Notes: generated by a model from the sequence alone, not told the origin. Numbered from the stretch's first letter, positions 1-8,020 are shown. The stretch is 50,545 nucleotides of DNA from an uncultured Tenacibaculum sp. (GCA_937922085.1 CAKZVD010000051.1:1-50545); one strand, 5' to 3'. Numbers and translations: made by a program.

Positions 1-34
1 TACTTACTATTACTAATTTTTTTAAAGTCTTCAT
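1..34 (-). CDS. 5' end of a leftward gene (partial)
   Basis: Reading leftward, an ATG at 34 opens eleven codons, MKTLKKLVIVS, before the window ends. The lysine-rich start followed by a hydrophobic run looks like the beginning of a signal peptide, but too little is present to name the protein. A Bacteroidota -7 box (TAAATTTG) lies 31-38 bases upstream on the same strand, which supports a real start. A perfect inverted repeat sits between the two. Confidence 0.45.
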   Translation of the reverse strand, partial: MKTLKKLVIVS

Positions 35-70
35 AATTTGTGTTTTAAGATTAAAAATAAAACACAAATT
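35..70. repeat. 13-bp perfect inverted repeat at the promoter and start
   Basis: AATTTGTGTTTTA (35-47) and its exact reverse complement (58-70) are separated by ten bases. The right arm overlaps the leftward -7 box and the left arm abuts the start codon at 34. This position suits an operator. A terminator is unlikely because no T-run follows on either strand. Confidence 0.5.
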
Positions 71-72
71 TA
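65..72 (-). promoter_or_regulatory. -7 box of leftward promoter
   Basis: TAAATTTG on the minus strand matches the Bacteroidota primary sigma factor consensus TANNTTTG. It would start a transcript near position 58, with a leader of about 24 bases before the ATG at 34. No clear -33 box is visible. Confidence 0.45.
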
Positions 73-181
73 CTAAATCCTTAGTACACGTAACGGTTTG
101 CTATTAACAATTCGCTAAATTATGGTAACCATTGCAACCGCACAAAATAAAAAACAAAAACAAACACCCTGAATATCGTCT

Positions 182-217
182 AAGGGTTTACCCTGAACTC
201 CTAAGGGTTTTCCCTTA
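182..217. promoter_or_regulatory. tandem palindromic operator, 21-bp spacing
   Basis: Two near-identical palindromes of the form AAGGGTTT(A/T)CCCT lie at 182-194 and 203-215, with centres 21 bases apart, i.e. two helical turns on the same DNA face. The second is symmetric through TAAGGGTTTTCCCTTA. They sit between the leftward promoter (65-72) and the rightward promoter (418-425), nearer the former. The layout suggests cooperative binding of a dimeric regulator, but I do not know which one. Confidence 0.5.
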
Positions 218-417
218 GATGGTTTTTGAGTTTTGGCTGGTTGTCAGTAAATTAACTTTTTGTGATATTTTAGCAATTTTTAATAGCACTTTAATTAAAA
301 TCTAATGTACATATTTAAATCAAAAATGAAGGTGTCAATATTGTTAATGTTCATTGGAGCAGGAAAAAATGTAAGTCAAATGTAAGTGAAATGATGAAAA
401 GTAGGCTTATAGTAGTG

Positions 418-425
418 TATATTTG
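418..425 (+). promoter_or_regulatory. -7 box upstream of the S26-like gene
   Basis: TATATTTG fits TANNTTTG exactly and would start transcription near 432. That is about 50 bases ahead of the ATG at 485. No convincing -33 box is present. Confidence 0.5.
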
Positions 426-484
426 GTTTTGCGGTTGATAGTAAATTACTATTTTTGATTCATCTAATTATTTTAATACAAAAT

Positions 485-781
485 ATGGGTTGGGTTAAAG
501 ATGCTTTAAAAGAATTGTCAGAGACAGGGAGATGTGAAATAAGACCTCAAGGAGGATCGATGAAAGGAAGAATTGAAAGCGATCAATTAGTTACAATTGT
601 AAAAATAAAAACTGAAGAAATAGAGGATGTTGCTTTTGTGAAATGGAAAGGGAATTATTTATTGCATATTATTAAAGAAATAAAAGAAGAAGAAGTTTTA
701 ATTGGTAATAACCTTGGTAAAATAAATGGATGGATTCCATTAAGAGATGTTGTTGGTAAAGTGGTGAAAGTTGAGGAATGA
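485..781 (+). CDS. small S24/S26 peptidase-like domain protein
   Basis: This 98-residue protein resembles a minimal LexA/signal-peptidase fold. It has a G-G-S-M motif with Ser25 (the GxSM nucleophile position), a short strand V-A-F-V-K-W-K-G-N-Y-L-L-H-I-I matching the 'valued HR' strand of S24/S26-like proteins (His61), a G-N-N turn, and a closing P-L-R-D-V-V-G-K-V-V. It has no membrane anchor. Ordinary LexA and signal peptidase I use a Ser/Lys dyad. Here the residue in the dyad region is His61, as in some small S26-like proteins found near peptide-modification genes. The ATG at 485 is preferred because the domain starts there; an in-frame ATG at 455 would add ten hydrophobic residues. Whether it is catalytic is unknown. 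Confidence 0.6.
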   Translation: MGWVKDALKELSETGRCEIRPQGGSMKGRIESDQLVTIVKIKTEEIEDVAFVKWKGNYLLHIIKEIKEEEVLIGNNLGKINGWIPLRDVVGKVVKVEE

Positions 782-880
782 TTACTCTGTTCTTCAAAAT
801 ATATTTTAGATTAAGAACTTTTTTACTATTATTTTGTGCTGAAATATAAACTATTAAGAAAGTAAATTTATAAAGAAGGA

Positions 881-1060
881 ATGTGTCAAATCTTAGTGTT
901 ATTAATAATTATTATTAGTTTTTGGTCTGTCTTAACAACTTTTAAGGCAGTTTATCTCATTTTAACAAAAGAATTTAAAGGAAACAAAACTCATTGGATT
1001 TTAATTTCTATGATTGGACCTATATTATGGATTACAAAAGGGAAAAAACTAATAGGTTAA
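881..1060 (+). CDS. 59-residue small membrane protein, PLDc_N-like
   Basis: A short open frame encodes MCQILVLL... with two hydrophobic segments (residues 4-28 and 38-50). It ends in W-I-L-I-S-M-I-G-P-I-L-W-I-T-K-G-K-K. The second segment resembles the 'PLDc_N' small membrane domain, with its W...P.hG...Y pattern before a basic tail, although the G and P are in reversed order. It lies about 100 bases after the S26-like gene on the same strand and could be cotranscribed. Its function is unknown. Confidence 0.45.
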   Translation: MCQILVLLIIIISFWSVLTTFKAVYLILTKEFKGNKTHWILISMIGPILWITKGKKLIG

Positions 1061-1166
1061 AAATTTGCAGATAATATCTTTTTGTTAAAAATAGATTTTA
1101 ATTGTACTTAATAATAATAGAGATACTATCTTCCTTTTTTTTTAAATAGCTAATGATATTATAATT

Positions 1167-1751
1167 ATGGAAAGAACATTTTATTTAATAGTTGGTTTGC
1201 TTTTAATATTCATGTTTGGATGTTCTTCAACAAACAATTTAAACCAAAAGATTCATAACTCTCAAAGTTTAATTACTTCTTCAAGTTTTATGTCTAATGA
1301 ATTAAAATTACAGTTATCATTTAGAAAAAAATACATTGATCATATATCTGAAATAGCTAAAATACACTCTCATAAACCTATTGTAATTGTAGAAAGTTAT
1401 GATTTTATATGTAATGGTTGTCCAGCAGATTATGTTATTATTTATAATGAAGAAGTTTTAATAAAGTATACTTTAGAAAGTATTAAAAATGGGCAGAAAA
1501 TAGATGAAATAAAATATTTGAAAAAAGAACATTTAATAAAGTCAGAAAAGAATAATGTTTCAGATGACTTAAAAATAATTTATAAAAAATTAAATTCGAA
1601 GGAAAAATGGAATTCTAACCCAGAACAATACGATAGTAAAACGTGTTCAGATGGAGCACATACATTTTATTCCGTCTATTATCCAAATGGTAATATTGAA
1701 AGTATGTATATCAGATGTTGGGTAGCTCAATTTGAAAAAAATGAAAAGTAA
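1167..1751 (+). CDS. putative lipoprotein of unknown function
   Basis: The 194-residue product has a classic lipoprotein signal: a hydrophobic run ending in F-M-F-G-C-S-S, with the acylated Cys at 19. The mature part contains C-N-G-C-P-A-D-Y, a possible redox or structural cysteine pair, in a strand-rich region, and two more cysteines near the end. I do not recognise the family. Its 3' end overlaps the next gene by 11 bases, so the two are probably translationally coupled and may act together at the cell envelope. Confidence 0.6.
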   Translation: MERTFYLIVGLLLIFMFGCSSTNNLNQKIHNSQSLITSSSFMSNELKLQLSFRKKYIDHISEIAKIHSHKPIVIVESYDFICNGCPADYVIIYNEEVLIKYTLESIKNGQKIDEIKYLKKEHLIKSEKNNVSDDLKIIYKKLNSKEKWNSNPEQYDSKTCSDGAHTFYSVYYPNGNIESMYIRCWVAQFEKNEK

Positions 1752-2145
1752 AATTCTTATAATATTATTATTAACGATAGTTACTAAAGTTTTTACACAA
1801 TCAACTAGTAAAACATATCTAAGGCATGGACATAATTATGGTTTTACTTATTCTTATGAAGTATCTAAAATTACGATTAATTCAGATTCAACTTTCACAT
1901 GGAAAAGTTGGGCTATGAACAACAAAAAAGAATGGGAAAAGTATAAAGAATACTCTCCTGATAATATTAGGTATGGAAAAATTCATAAAAAAAATGATTT
2001 TTATATACTGAACGAATATATAGACGGTGATAAATCTGATATTATTTGGACAGTCAAAATTTTAGATAGAAAACTAAAAATCTATTATTCATTTAAAAAA
2101 GGAAAGCTTAAACAAGTTGCTAAATATAAGCGAATTAAAAATTAG
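1741..2145 (+). CDS. exported protein of unknown function
   Basis: Starting at the ATG at 1741, the 134-residue product has a Sec signal (M-K-S-K-I-L-I-I-L-L-L-T-I) ending at the V-F-T-Q motif frequent in this phylum. The mature part is rich in Tyr, Lys and beta-strand-like alternation, such as S-K-I-T-I-N-S-D-S-T-F-T-W. A TTG at 1732 is in frame but would only add three residues. It overlaps the upstream lipoprotein by 11 bases. The general character resembles small periplasmic beta proteins. No family is recognised. Confidence 0.55.
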   Translation: MKSKILIILLLTIVTKVFTQSTSKTYLRHGHNYGFTYSYEVSKITINSDSTFTWKSWAMNNKKEWEKYKEYSPDNIRYGKIHKKNDFYILNEYIDGDKSDIIWTVKILDRKLKIYYSFKKGKLKQVAKYKRIKN

Positions 2146-2170
2146 TTGATAACTAGCTATCACTCTGTAA

Positions 2171-3109
2171 TTATATCCCCAACATTTTTTTAATCTTACT
2201 ACCAAAACTATTCTGTTTATCAGTAGGCTTTTCATCCTCTTCAAACAAAATACCTTTTACATTAAGGTGATGCCCCATTTGTTCTTTTCCTTGATCTTGT
2301 TCAAAACCAATTACCTGTTTTCTGTACTTACAAAGCTGACAATTCATGTTGGCAATTCCATTTTTAGCTTCATGCAAACGCTCGTCAAAAGCTTGTAAAA
2401 TCAATTCATCAGCACCAAAAGGATCGGTATATACATATTCATGTTCCGATTGTGAATTCATTTCAGAAACGTGATTATAAACGCGTTCTAAAAGAACTCC
2501 TGTAAAAAAGAAAAAAGGAATAACAATGGTTCGTTTAAAACCTAATTTATCAACTAATTGTAACCCTTCATCAATTTTAGGATATGCTGTTCCGCTATAT
2601 ACTGTAGTTGCAAAACCAAACCCCATTCCGTCCCAAAGCATACTTGTTAATTTAGCAACATCACTATTCGCATCAGGATCTGTAGTTCCTCTACCAACCA
2701 CCACTAAGCATGTGTCTTTTCTATCTACTTTAGGTAAATTACTTTCAGTTTCTTCAATACGTTTTAATGATAAATCTAACAAAAACGAACTCACTCCAAT
2801 GTGTTTTCCCATAGAAATGGTTAAATCATCATGATAGCTTTGTAACGTATTTAATTCATAAGGAATATCATTTTTAGCATGTGAACCCGCAAATAAAATA
2901 ACAGGCAATGCATAAATTTTGCGAACACCATTTAAGTACATGCGCTCTACAGCAGCTTCATATGTAGGATGATTAAACTCTAAAAATCCGTAATCAACTT
3001 CATAGTTACCTTCATAACGCTCTTTAAGAATACTCACTAATCGTTTAAACGATTTCACACCCGCTTCTCTTCGTGTACCATGACCACATAATAAGATTCC
3101 TTCCTTCAT
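2171..3109 (-). CDS. cbiX: sirohydrochlorin cobaltochelatase CbiX, long form
   Basis: It inserts cobalt into sirohydrochlorin in the early-insertion (anaerobic) B12 route. The N-terminal CbiX domain carries G-H-G-T-R with metal-binding His10 and a second candidate His77 in F-A-G-S-H. A second domain repeat (residues about 130-240) has G-R-G-T-T-D, with Arg140 where the first has His. A C-terminal extension contains M-N-C-Q-L-C (Cys257 and Cys260). This matches the MxCxxC iron-sulphur motif known in Bacillus megaterium CbiX. The length of 312 residues suits the long form. It is the last gene of the riboswitch-controlled operon, 13 bases after cobA. Confidence 0.85.
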   Translation of the reverse strand: MKEGILLCGHGTRREAGVKSFKRLVSILKERYEGNYEVDYGFLEFNHPTYEAAVERMYLNGVRKIYALPVILFAGSHAKNDIPYELNTLQSYHDDLTISMGKHIGVSSFLLDLSLKRIEETESNLPKVDRKDTCLVVVGRGTTDPDANSDVAKLTSMLWDGMGFGFATTVYSGTAYPKIDEGLQLVDKLGFKRTIVIPFFFFTGVLLERVYNHVSEMNSQSEHEYVYTDPFGADELILQAFDERLHEAKNGIANMNCQLCKYRKQVIGFEQDQGKEQMGHHLNVKGILFEEDEKPTDKQNSFGSKIKKMLGI

Positions 3110-3122
3110 TATTCTTCGTTTT

Positions 3123-3851
3123 TTAGTTTGTTATAGGTGTAGCACCAATAATAAATACTACAGGCATTTGTAAATTAGCATGCAGTACTTTTTCTTCAAT
3201 ATTTCCTAAATTCCCAGTAACCATTGTTTGTTGCTCTCTAGAAACATTTGAAATGGCATTTACCGGAATTGTTTTGTCATTACAAACTTCTAATAGTTTA
3301 GGAACAATTTTATGTAAACTTTTTAGTCCCATATATATAGAAATAGTATTCCCCGCTTTTAACATATGTGCAATTCCGTTCAATTGTTCAAATGAATAAT
3401 CTGCAGTATGTGCTGTACAAATTAACATGGCATTCGACTGATTGCGTTCAGTAATAGGAATATTACAAATATTTGCAGCAGCAATAGCAGCTGAAATACC
3501 TGGGACTACGTTAAATTCAGCTTTTTTAGCAGTTAAAAAACGAGCCTCTTCTGCAGCTCTTCCATAAATATAAGGGTCACCAGATTTTAAACGAACTACT
3601 TTTTTACCTTGTAGGTAGTTTTCATATAGTAATTCATTAATACGTTGTTGACGATCCATTTGGTTATCAGTATCTCCAAATTTTCGTCCTACATAAATTT
3701 TTTCACCAACGGTGTTTAATGAAAGTATTCCTTCAGAAACTAAGTTGTCATGTAAAACAATATCTGCCGCCACAATTAACTTATGCGCTTTTACGGTTAG
3801 TAAATCTGGATCGCCAGGACCCGCGCCAATAATAGCAATAGGATGATACAT
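3123..3851 (-). CDS. cobA: uroporphyrinogen-III C-methyltransferase
   Basis: This 242-residue SAM-dependent enzyme methylates uroporphyrinogen III at C2 and C7 to give precorrin-2, the branch point to sirohaem and B12. Signature stretches are the N-terminal G-A-G-P-G-D-P-D-L-L-T, V-R-L-K-S-G-D-P-Y-I-Y-G-R in the middle, V-P-G-I-S-A-A, and P-I-T-E-R. It is the stand-alone form, without a fused HemD or CysG dehydrogenase part. It lies between an SDR gene (5-base gap) and cbiX (13-base gap) under the B12 riboswitch, so it is assigned to corrinoid synthesis, though it could also feed sirohaem. Confidence 0.93.
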   Translation of the reverse strand: MYHPIAIIGAGPGDPDLLTVKAHKLIVAADIVLHDNLVSEGILSLNTVGEKIYVGRKFGDTDNQMDRQQRINELLYENYLQGKKVVRLKSGDPYIYGRAAEEARFLTAKKAEFNVVPGISAAIAAANICNIPITERNQSNAMLICTAHTADYSFEQLNGIAHMLKAGNTISIYMGLKSLHKIVPKLLEVCNDKTIPVNAISNVSREQQTMVTGNLGNIEEKVLHANLQMPVVFIIGATPITN

Positions 3852-3856
3852 GATTG

Positions 3857-4678
3857 TTAAATTAGTTTTAATGGATCTGGATGTTTATAAGTATACTTAA
3901 GTATCTCTTTACTTTTAGTATTGTTTATAATTTTAAATACAGTTTCTCCTTCACTTTTATTAAAAGTAGGAGGAGTAAGTCCTATATTTTCTGCGGCTAA
4001 GGTATAAAAAAGACTTCTAAGAGGATGTTCATCTGAACAACCATTAATAATTTCACCCCAACAATTTTGTTCAATAATAGCACTAATCAAACCAATACAA
4101 TCATCTCGATGAATCACATTAATAGGTGCATTACCATTAGCCACATTAGTTTTGGTAGCTAAAAAACGACCAGGTAATCTTTCATAACCAATTAAACCAG
4201 ATAATCTTAAAATAGTAAGTCTTTCTTTTAATTGCTGTCTTAAAATAGTTTCTGTAGCTAGTACCGCTTTTCCAGAAGCTTTTTCAGGTTTGGTTATTAA
4301 TGTTTCATCAATAATACCATTTGTATTTTGATATACAGAAGTAGAACTTATGAAAATTACTTTTTGGGTACTGTTTATATGTTTTAAAAGCTCTTGAACT
4401 TGTTTTGGGTAGACATTTTCTATATCCTCAATTTTTCGTTTTGGAGGGAAATTAATAATGATAATTTCACTACCCTTTAAAAAATCAGGAAGTATAACAT
4501 CATTGTCTTCAATACCGAGTTTAAAACAATAGGTAAGAAAATTTTCAGCTACCAAAGATTTAATTTTCTCTTTAGAAGTTGTAGAAGTTTTGATAGTATA
4601 ACCTTTCAATTGTAAGTTTTGGGCTAGAGGTAAACCTAACCAGCCCGAGCCTACAATACTTATTTGTTTATGCTTCAT
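3857..4678 (-). CDS. SDR-type NAD(P)-binding protein, YeeZ-like
   Basis: The 273-residue protein starts with a Rossmann motif, G-S-G-W-L-G (residues 10-15). It continues as an extended short-chain dehydrogenase/epimerase with I-F-I-S-S-T-S-V-Y-Q, the strand carrying the usual catalytic Ser/Tyr region. The YxxxK Tyr is not obvious; a Lys in K-A-S-G-K-A-V-L-A-T-E is at that position. The family's reaction is not established. It overlaps the ferredoxin-like gene by 11 bases and precedes cobA by five bases. A role in precorrin-2 dehydrogenation is one speculative possibility, since no SirC/Met8-type dehydrogenase is visible here. Confidence 0.7.
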   Translation of the reverse strand: MKHKQISIVGSGWLGLPLAQNLQLKGYTIKTSTTSKEKIKSLVAENFLTYCFKLGIEDNDVILPDFLKGSEIIIINFPPKRKIEDIENVYPKQVQELLKHINSTQKVIFISSTSVYQNTNGIIDETLITKPEKASGKAVLATETILRQQLKERLTILRLSGLIGYERLPGRFLATKTNVANGNAPINVIHRDDCIGLISAIIEQNCWGEIINGCSDEHPLRSLFYTLAAENIGLTPPTFNKSEGETVFKIINNTKSKEILKYTYKHPDPLKLI

Positions 4679-5498
4679 GAAGTATTCTTGGATTTTTGAT
4701 ATCCATTTTTAAATAGATCTCTAAAATATAATTCCAAAGATCGGTATTTTCTTTACGAATATAAAGCGTAATTAAATGTTTCCCTTTTCTATTCTTTAAA
4801 CGAATGGCTCCTGAATGTTTTTCATTGTTGTTAAACCAAATAACTTCAGAAACACCTACTTTTCTATCTAATATAGTTGCGTCAATATCTTGTTCCATTG
4901 CTTTCGTAATTGGACCAACAGCTAATTTAAAATTGATGTTATTTCCTGTAACTTCAACATCCAAAAGATCTGAGTATGATACCGAATGTATTTCGGTTAT
5001 GTGATATTCTTCATTATTATAAAAAACATCTAAGGTATTTTCTGTCTTAAATAATTTTTGAAAAACAGGATAAATATATTGATCAGATGCGGATGCTCTT
5101 GCTGCTAAAACTGCTCCAAACTCAGCATCTTCTTTAGATTTAAAGAAAACAGAAGCTATCGTTTTTTCATTATCGGTATTTAACTGTTCGTCACCTTCCT
5201 TATAAAGTAAATACTCTTTTATAGGTTCTTTAGTTTTTGTATGTGATTCTACAATTTCTATTGCTTTTTCTGGAGTCAAATTTTTGTACCAAAAATTACC
5301 TGGCTGTACAATCCATGTAGGTGCATCTTCACATCTACCATTACAACGCGTACGTATGGTATGTGTGGTGTCCCATAGGTTTTCATTACGCAAATAAGCT
5401 CTAGCTTCTCTAACTGCTAGCTCGCTTTTTGCTTTTTTACATGAACCACCATCACAAAATTGAAAAGTGGTTGTTACTTTTGATACATCTTTACCCAT
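4668..5498 (-). CDS. thioredoxin-like [2Fe-2S] protein with C-terminal domain
   Basis: The 276-residue product opens with a small ferredoxin domain. Cys15 and Cys20 (C-D-G-G-S-C) and Cys52 and Cys56 (C-N-G-R-C) form the four-cysteine pattern of thioredoxin-fold [2Fe-2S] ferredoxins. Residues about 100-276 form a second domain that I do not recognise. It contains K-S-K-E-D-A-E-F-G-A-V-L-A-A-R-A, which suggests a helix-strand fold. It follows the TonB receptor gene by three bases. The riboswitch context suggests it supplies electrons for a corrinoid step such as cobalt reduction or ring contraction; this is inference. Confidence 0.75.
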   Translation of the reverse strand: MGKDVSKVTTTFQFCDGGSCKKAKSELAVREARAYLRNENLWDTTHTIRTRCNGRCEDAPTWIVQPGNFWYKNLTPEKAIEIVESHTKTKEPIKEYLLYKEGDEQLNTDNEKTIASVFFKSKEDAEFGAVLAARASASDQYIYPVFQKLFKTENTLDVFYNNEEYHITEIHSVSYSDLLDVEVTGNNINFKLAVGPITKAMEQDIDATILDRKVGVSEVIWFNNNEKHSGAIRLKNRKGKHLITLYIRKENTDLWNYILEIYLKMDIKNPRILHEA

Positions 5499-5501
5499 AA
5501 T

Positions 5502-7751
5502 TTAAAAGAAATATGTGAAACTTAATTTTCCTAAAAATGGAGTTCCTGGTGTAAAATGAATATCATCTACAGGTTGTGGTTCTCCTTGTAATTGAGAAGA
5601 ATCGTAAAAAACGGCTTCTCTCCACTCATTATCAAATAAATTTTCAATAGATAATCCTATTTGATATTTTGATGTTGTATAATTAACAACAAGGTCTGTT
5701 ATAAAGTAATGCTGTCCTATTACAGATTCATCTTCTATTAATGGACGTTCTCCTAAATAGCGATAACGTAATGAACCATTAATTCCGTTTTGTAAACGTA
5801 TTGTTGCTCCTCCTGTAGAGGTAAATCTTGGTGCTGTTGGAATTTTATTTTCAGTTTTTGGAGCATCTAATAAAGTTCCTAAACTATAATTTAAATCAGT
5901 ATCTAACCAAAAGTAAGGGAATGGTTGGTATCTAAAAGAAGCTTCACTACCTATTCGTCTTGATCTCCCTTTGTTTTCAAATTCAAAACCATCTGAACCA
6001 AAAACAAATTCAGCATCACTTTGTAAATAAAAAGCAGCAAGATTACCTACAAAGTTTTTACCAATTTTGAATTCTGTTCCTAAGTCATATCCAATAGCTC
6101 TTGGTAACGGACTTACATTTTTATTTGTTACCGCTGCATTGCTATAATTTGAATGAAAACCTGAACTTGCTTTTGCATATAATTGAAGATTTTCTGTAGC
6201 GTCATAATAAATATTTAGTTTAGGACTCAACCTAAAAGCAGTTGTATTCCCTTTTTGTGGTGTTGGAAATAATTCAGTTGAATTAAAGTTGAAAAAATCT
6301 CCTCTAACACCGGCTAATGCAGTTATCTTATTTGTAATTTGTATGCGCTCTTTTAAAAACAACCCATAATTTGTTTCTTTAAATTCAAATTTATTTACAA
6401 CATTACGTAAAGTCCTACCTACTGTATTGTTTAACCCTATATCGTTTTGATTATATTGAACTGACCAACCTAATGTTGTAACACTATTAGGTATTTCAAA
6501 TGCGTTTTTAACAACTAAGTTTCCTTGATATGCATATATATTACGATCTTCTACTTGATGAACCATATCTCCATTAACAGGATCGTTTTGGAAAAATGAA
6601 AAATTAGAAAATAAATTATATTTATTAGATACATAATACAATTGATTGGTAAGATTGGTACGATCAGAAATTTCTGAATTCAATTGTATATTTAGATGAA
6701 TACGTTTTGTATCTCCTCCTTCTTGATCATCAATTGCTCCAAATCTATCTATAAACCCGCTTTGAACTGCTCGTAATGGAATTTGCCCAGAAGCATTCCA
6801 ATCACTATGAAAAGTAGAGATGGATGTTTTTAATTCATGATTTTTAGAAAGTGATACATTGTATTTTGTAAAAGTATTTAAACGTCTTAAATTTTGATCA
6901 CTTTCAAAAAAACTCTTATTAAATGTTCCTTCAATAGCTATGTAAGCGCTTTCCTCATTTTTAGTTAAAAAATCATTTTGATTCACTAAAGAAATCATAG
7001 CTAAAGCTCTTGCAAAATTGTATTGACCGTATTCTAGTTTTACCAAATTACGATTCAATTTATCTTTAGAAGAAAATTTAGCAGCCCCAGATACTGCATA
7101 GTTACCTAAAGAAACTTCATGCGGACCTTTATAGTAATCGGCAGTTTGAACAGTTTCAGGAATTAAAAAGTGTAAATCGGCATACCCTTGTCCGTGTGCA
7201 TGAGAACTTAAATTAACACCAATATCATCCACTAACACAGCAAAGTCAGTTCCGTGATCATTATCAAAACCTCTTAAAAATATTTGTTCTGCTTTTCCTC
7301 CACCAGCATGTTGTGCAATAAATAAACCAGGAACGGTTCTTAAATAATCATGCGCACTACTTATAGGTCTTAATTGCAATGAAATTTTAGATACTTTTTG
7401 TACACCTAAAGTGCGATCACTTTTTGAATCTATTACTATCTCAGAAAGTTGCGTAGCTTCTCTTTCTAAATGAACTTGTAAATTACGCTTTGCTTTTTTT
7501 AATGTAATTGTTTTAGGAATATACCCTTTTAAGGAGAATATTAATTTAACAGGAAATTTACTTGGTGTTATTGAAAATTCACCGTTTTCGTTAGAAGTAC
7601 TTACATTACTTATTGTTTGTACTTTTACTTTAGGTATTGTTAACTGTGTTTCTATATCAGCTATGATACCTTTTACTGTTTTGTTTTGTGCGAATATGGA
7701 TAGTGGGATACACATAATCCATAGACTGCATAAAATCAATTTTTTGTGCAT
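5502..7751 (-). CDS. TonB-dependent outer-membrane receptor, probably for corrinoids
   Basis: The 749-residue receptor has a Sec signal ending in I-F-A-Q. A carboxypeptidase-regulatory-like domain follows (about 24-105; V-K-G-I-I-A-D...F-S-L-K-G-Y), then a plug domain (about 125-235; F-L-R-G-F-D-N-D-H-G-T-D-F-A-V-L-V-D) and a 22-strand-type barrel ending in aromatic residues (S-F-T-Y-F-F). It would import a large substrate with energy from TonB-ExbBD. The cobalamin riboswitch directly upstream and the following corrin genes point to a B12 or corrinoid substrate, as for BtuB. The start at 7751 fits the signal peptide. Confidence 0.88.
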   Translation of the reverse strand: MHKKLILCSLWIMCIPLSIFAQNKTVKGIIADIETQLTIPKVKVQTISNVSTSNENGEFSITPSKFPVKLIFSLKGYIPKTITLKKAKRNLQVHLEREATQLSEIVIDSKSDRTLGVQKVSKISLQLRPISSAHDYLRTVPGLFIAQHAGGGKAEQIFLRGFDNDHGTDFAVLVDDIGVNLSSHAHGQGYADLHFLIPETVQTADYYKGPHEVSLGNYAVSGAAKFSSKDKLNRNLVKLEYGQYNFARALAMISLVNQNDFLTKNEESAYIAIEGTFNKSFFESDQNLRRLNTFTKYNVSLSKNHELKTSISTFHSDWNASGQIPLRAVQSGFIDRFGAIDDQEGGDTKRIHLNIQLNSEISDRTNLTNQLYYVSNKYNLFSNFSFFQNDPVNGDMVHQVEDRNIYAYQGNLVVKNAFEIPNSVTTLGWSVQYNQNDIGLNNTVGRTLRNVVNKFEFKETNYGLFLKERIQITNKITALAGVRGDFFNFNSTELFPTPQKGNTTAFRLSPKLNIYYDATENLQLYAKASSGFHSNYSNAAVTNKNVSPLPRAIGYDLGTEFKIGKNFVGNLAAFYLQSDAEFVFGSDGFEFENKGRSRRIGSEASFRYQPFPYFWLDTDLNYSLGTLLDAPKTENKIPTAPRFTSTGGATIRLQNGINGSLRYRYLGERPLIEDESVIGQHYFITDLVVNYTTSKYQIGLSIENLFDNEWREAVFYDSSQLQGEPQPVDDIHFTPGTPFLGKLSFTYFF

Positions 7752-7810
7752 TTAAAAATGAAATTAAGCAGGCAAGGAAAGAAAATATGATGAAAACAAA
7801 CATAATTTTC

Positions 7811-7831
7811 TAACTCTTTACCCGAGAGTTA
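7811..7831 (-). promoter_or_regulatory. hairpin in the riboswitch-btuB leader
   Basis: A perfect 7-bp stem (TAACTCT / AGAGTTA) with a 7-base loop lies between the aptamer and the receptor start. No T-run follows, so it is not a standard terminator. It may belong to a translational expression platform. Confidence 0.4.
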
Positions 7832-7852
7832 CTATTAAATTATTATCATAAC

Positions 7853-8020
7853 GGCAGGTCTCCTGACTTAACTCAACATTTATTTACCTTCCCATTGGTA
7901 TTAACCTACAGTGGTTTGTTAATAATGTTTAAAATGAGTTTTACAGTTGCGGGAACAGTTTTGGATTTTAACCAAATTCCCTTTTAATTCTTACGAAACG
8001 TAAAAAACCATTTGATGGCG
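7853..8020 (-). promoter_or_regulatory. cobalamin (B12) riboswitch
   Basis: Read leftward, the RNA carries the conserved aptamer elements in the right order: AAAGGGAA, CCCGCAACTGT, CCACTG, ATGGGAAGG and the B12 box GTCAGGAGACCTGCC at the 3' end (about 7853-7867). The promoter -7 box is just outside its 5' edge, and the receptor gene begins about 100 bases downstream. Adenosylcobalamin binding would repress the uptake and synthesis operon. The exact 5' edge is approximate. Confidence 0.95.

Larger units (their letters stand above)
1..484. other. intergenic regulatory region
   Basis: Apart from the 34-base gene start at its left end, this stretch holds no credible coding sequence. It contains the inverted repeat at 35-70, the tandem palindrome at 182-217 and outward-facing promoters at 65-72 and 418-425. 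I see nothing recognisable between about 220 and 415. Confidence 0.55.

Noticed and set aside
2526..2834. Rightward frame of about 100 codons
   Set aside because: It lies fully inside cbiX on the opposite strand and has no motif of its own.
7657..7803. A 48-codon leftward frame starting in the riboswitch leader and overlapping the receptor gene start in another frame, opening with a hydrophobic stretch
   Set aside because: It overlaps the true signal peptide coding region out of frame and contains no recognisable domain. The hydrophobic opening follows from the T-rich sequence. A regulatory upstream frame cannot be excluded but nothing supports it.
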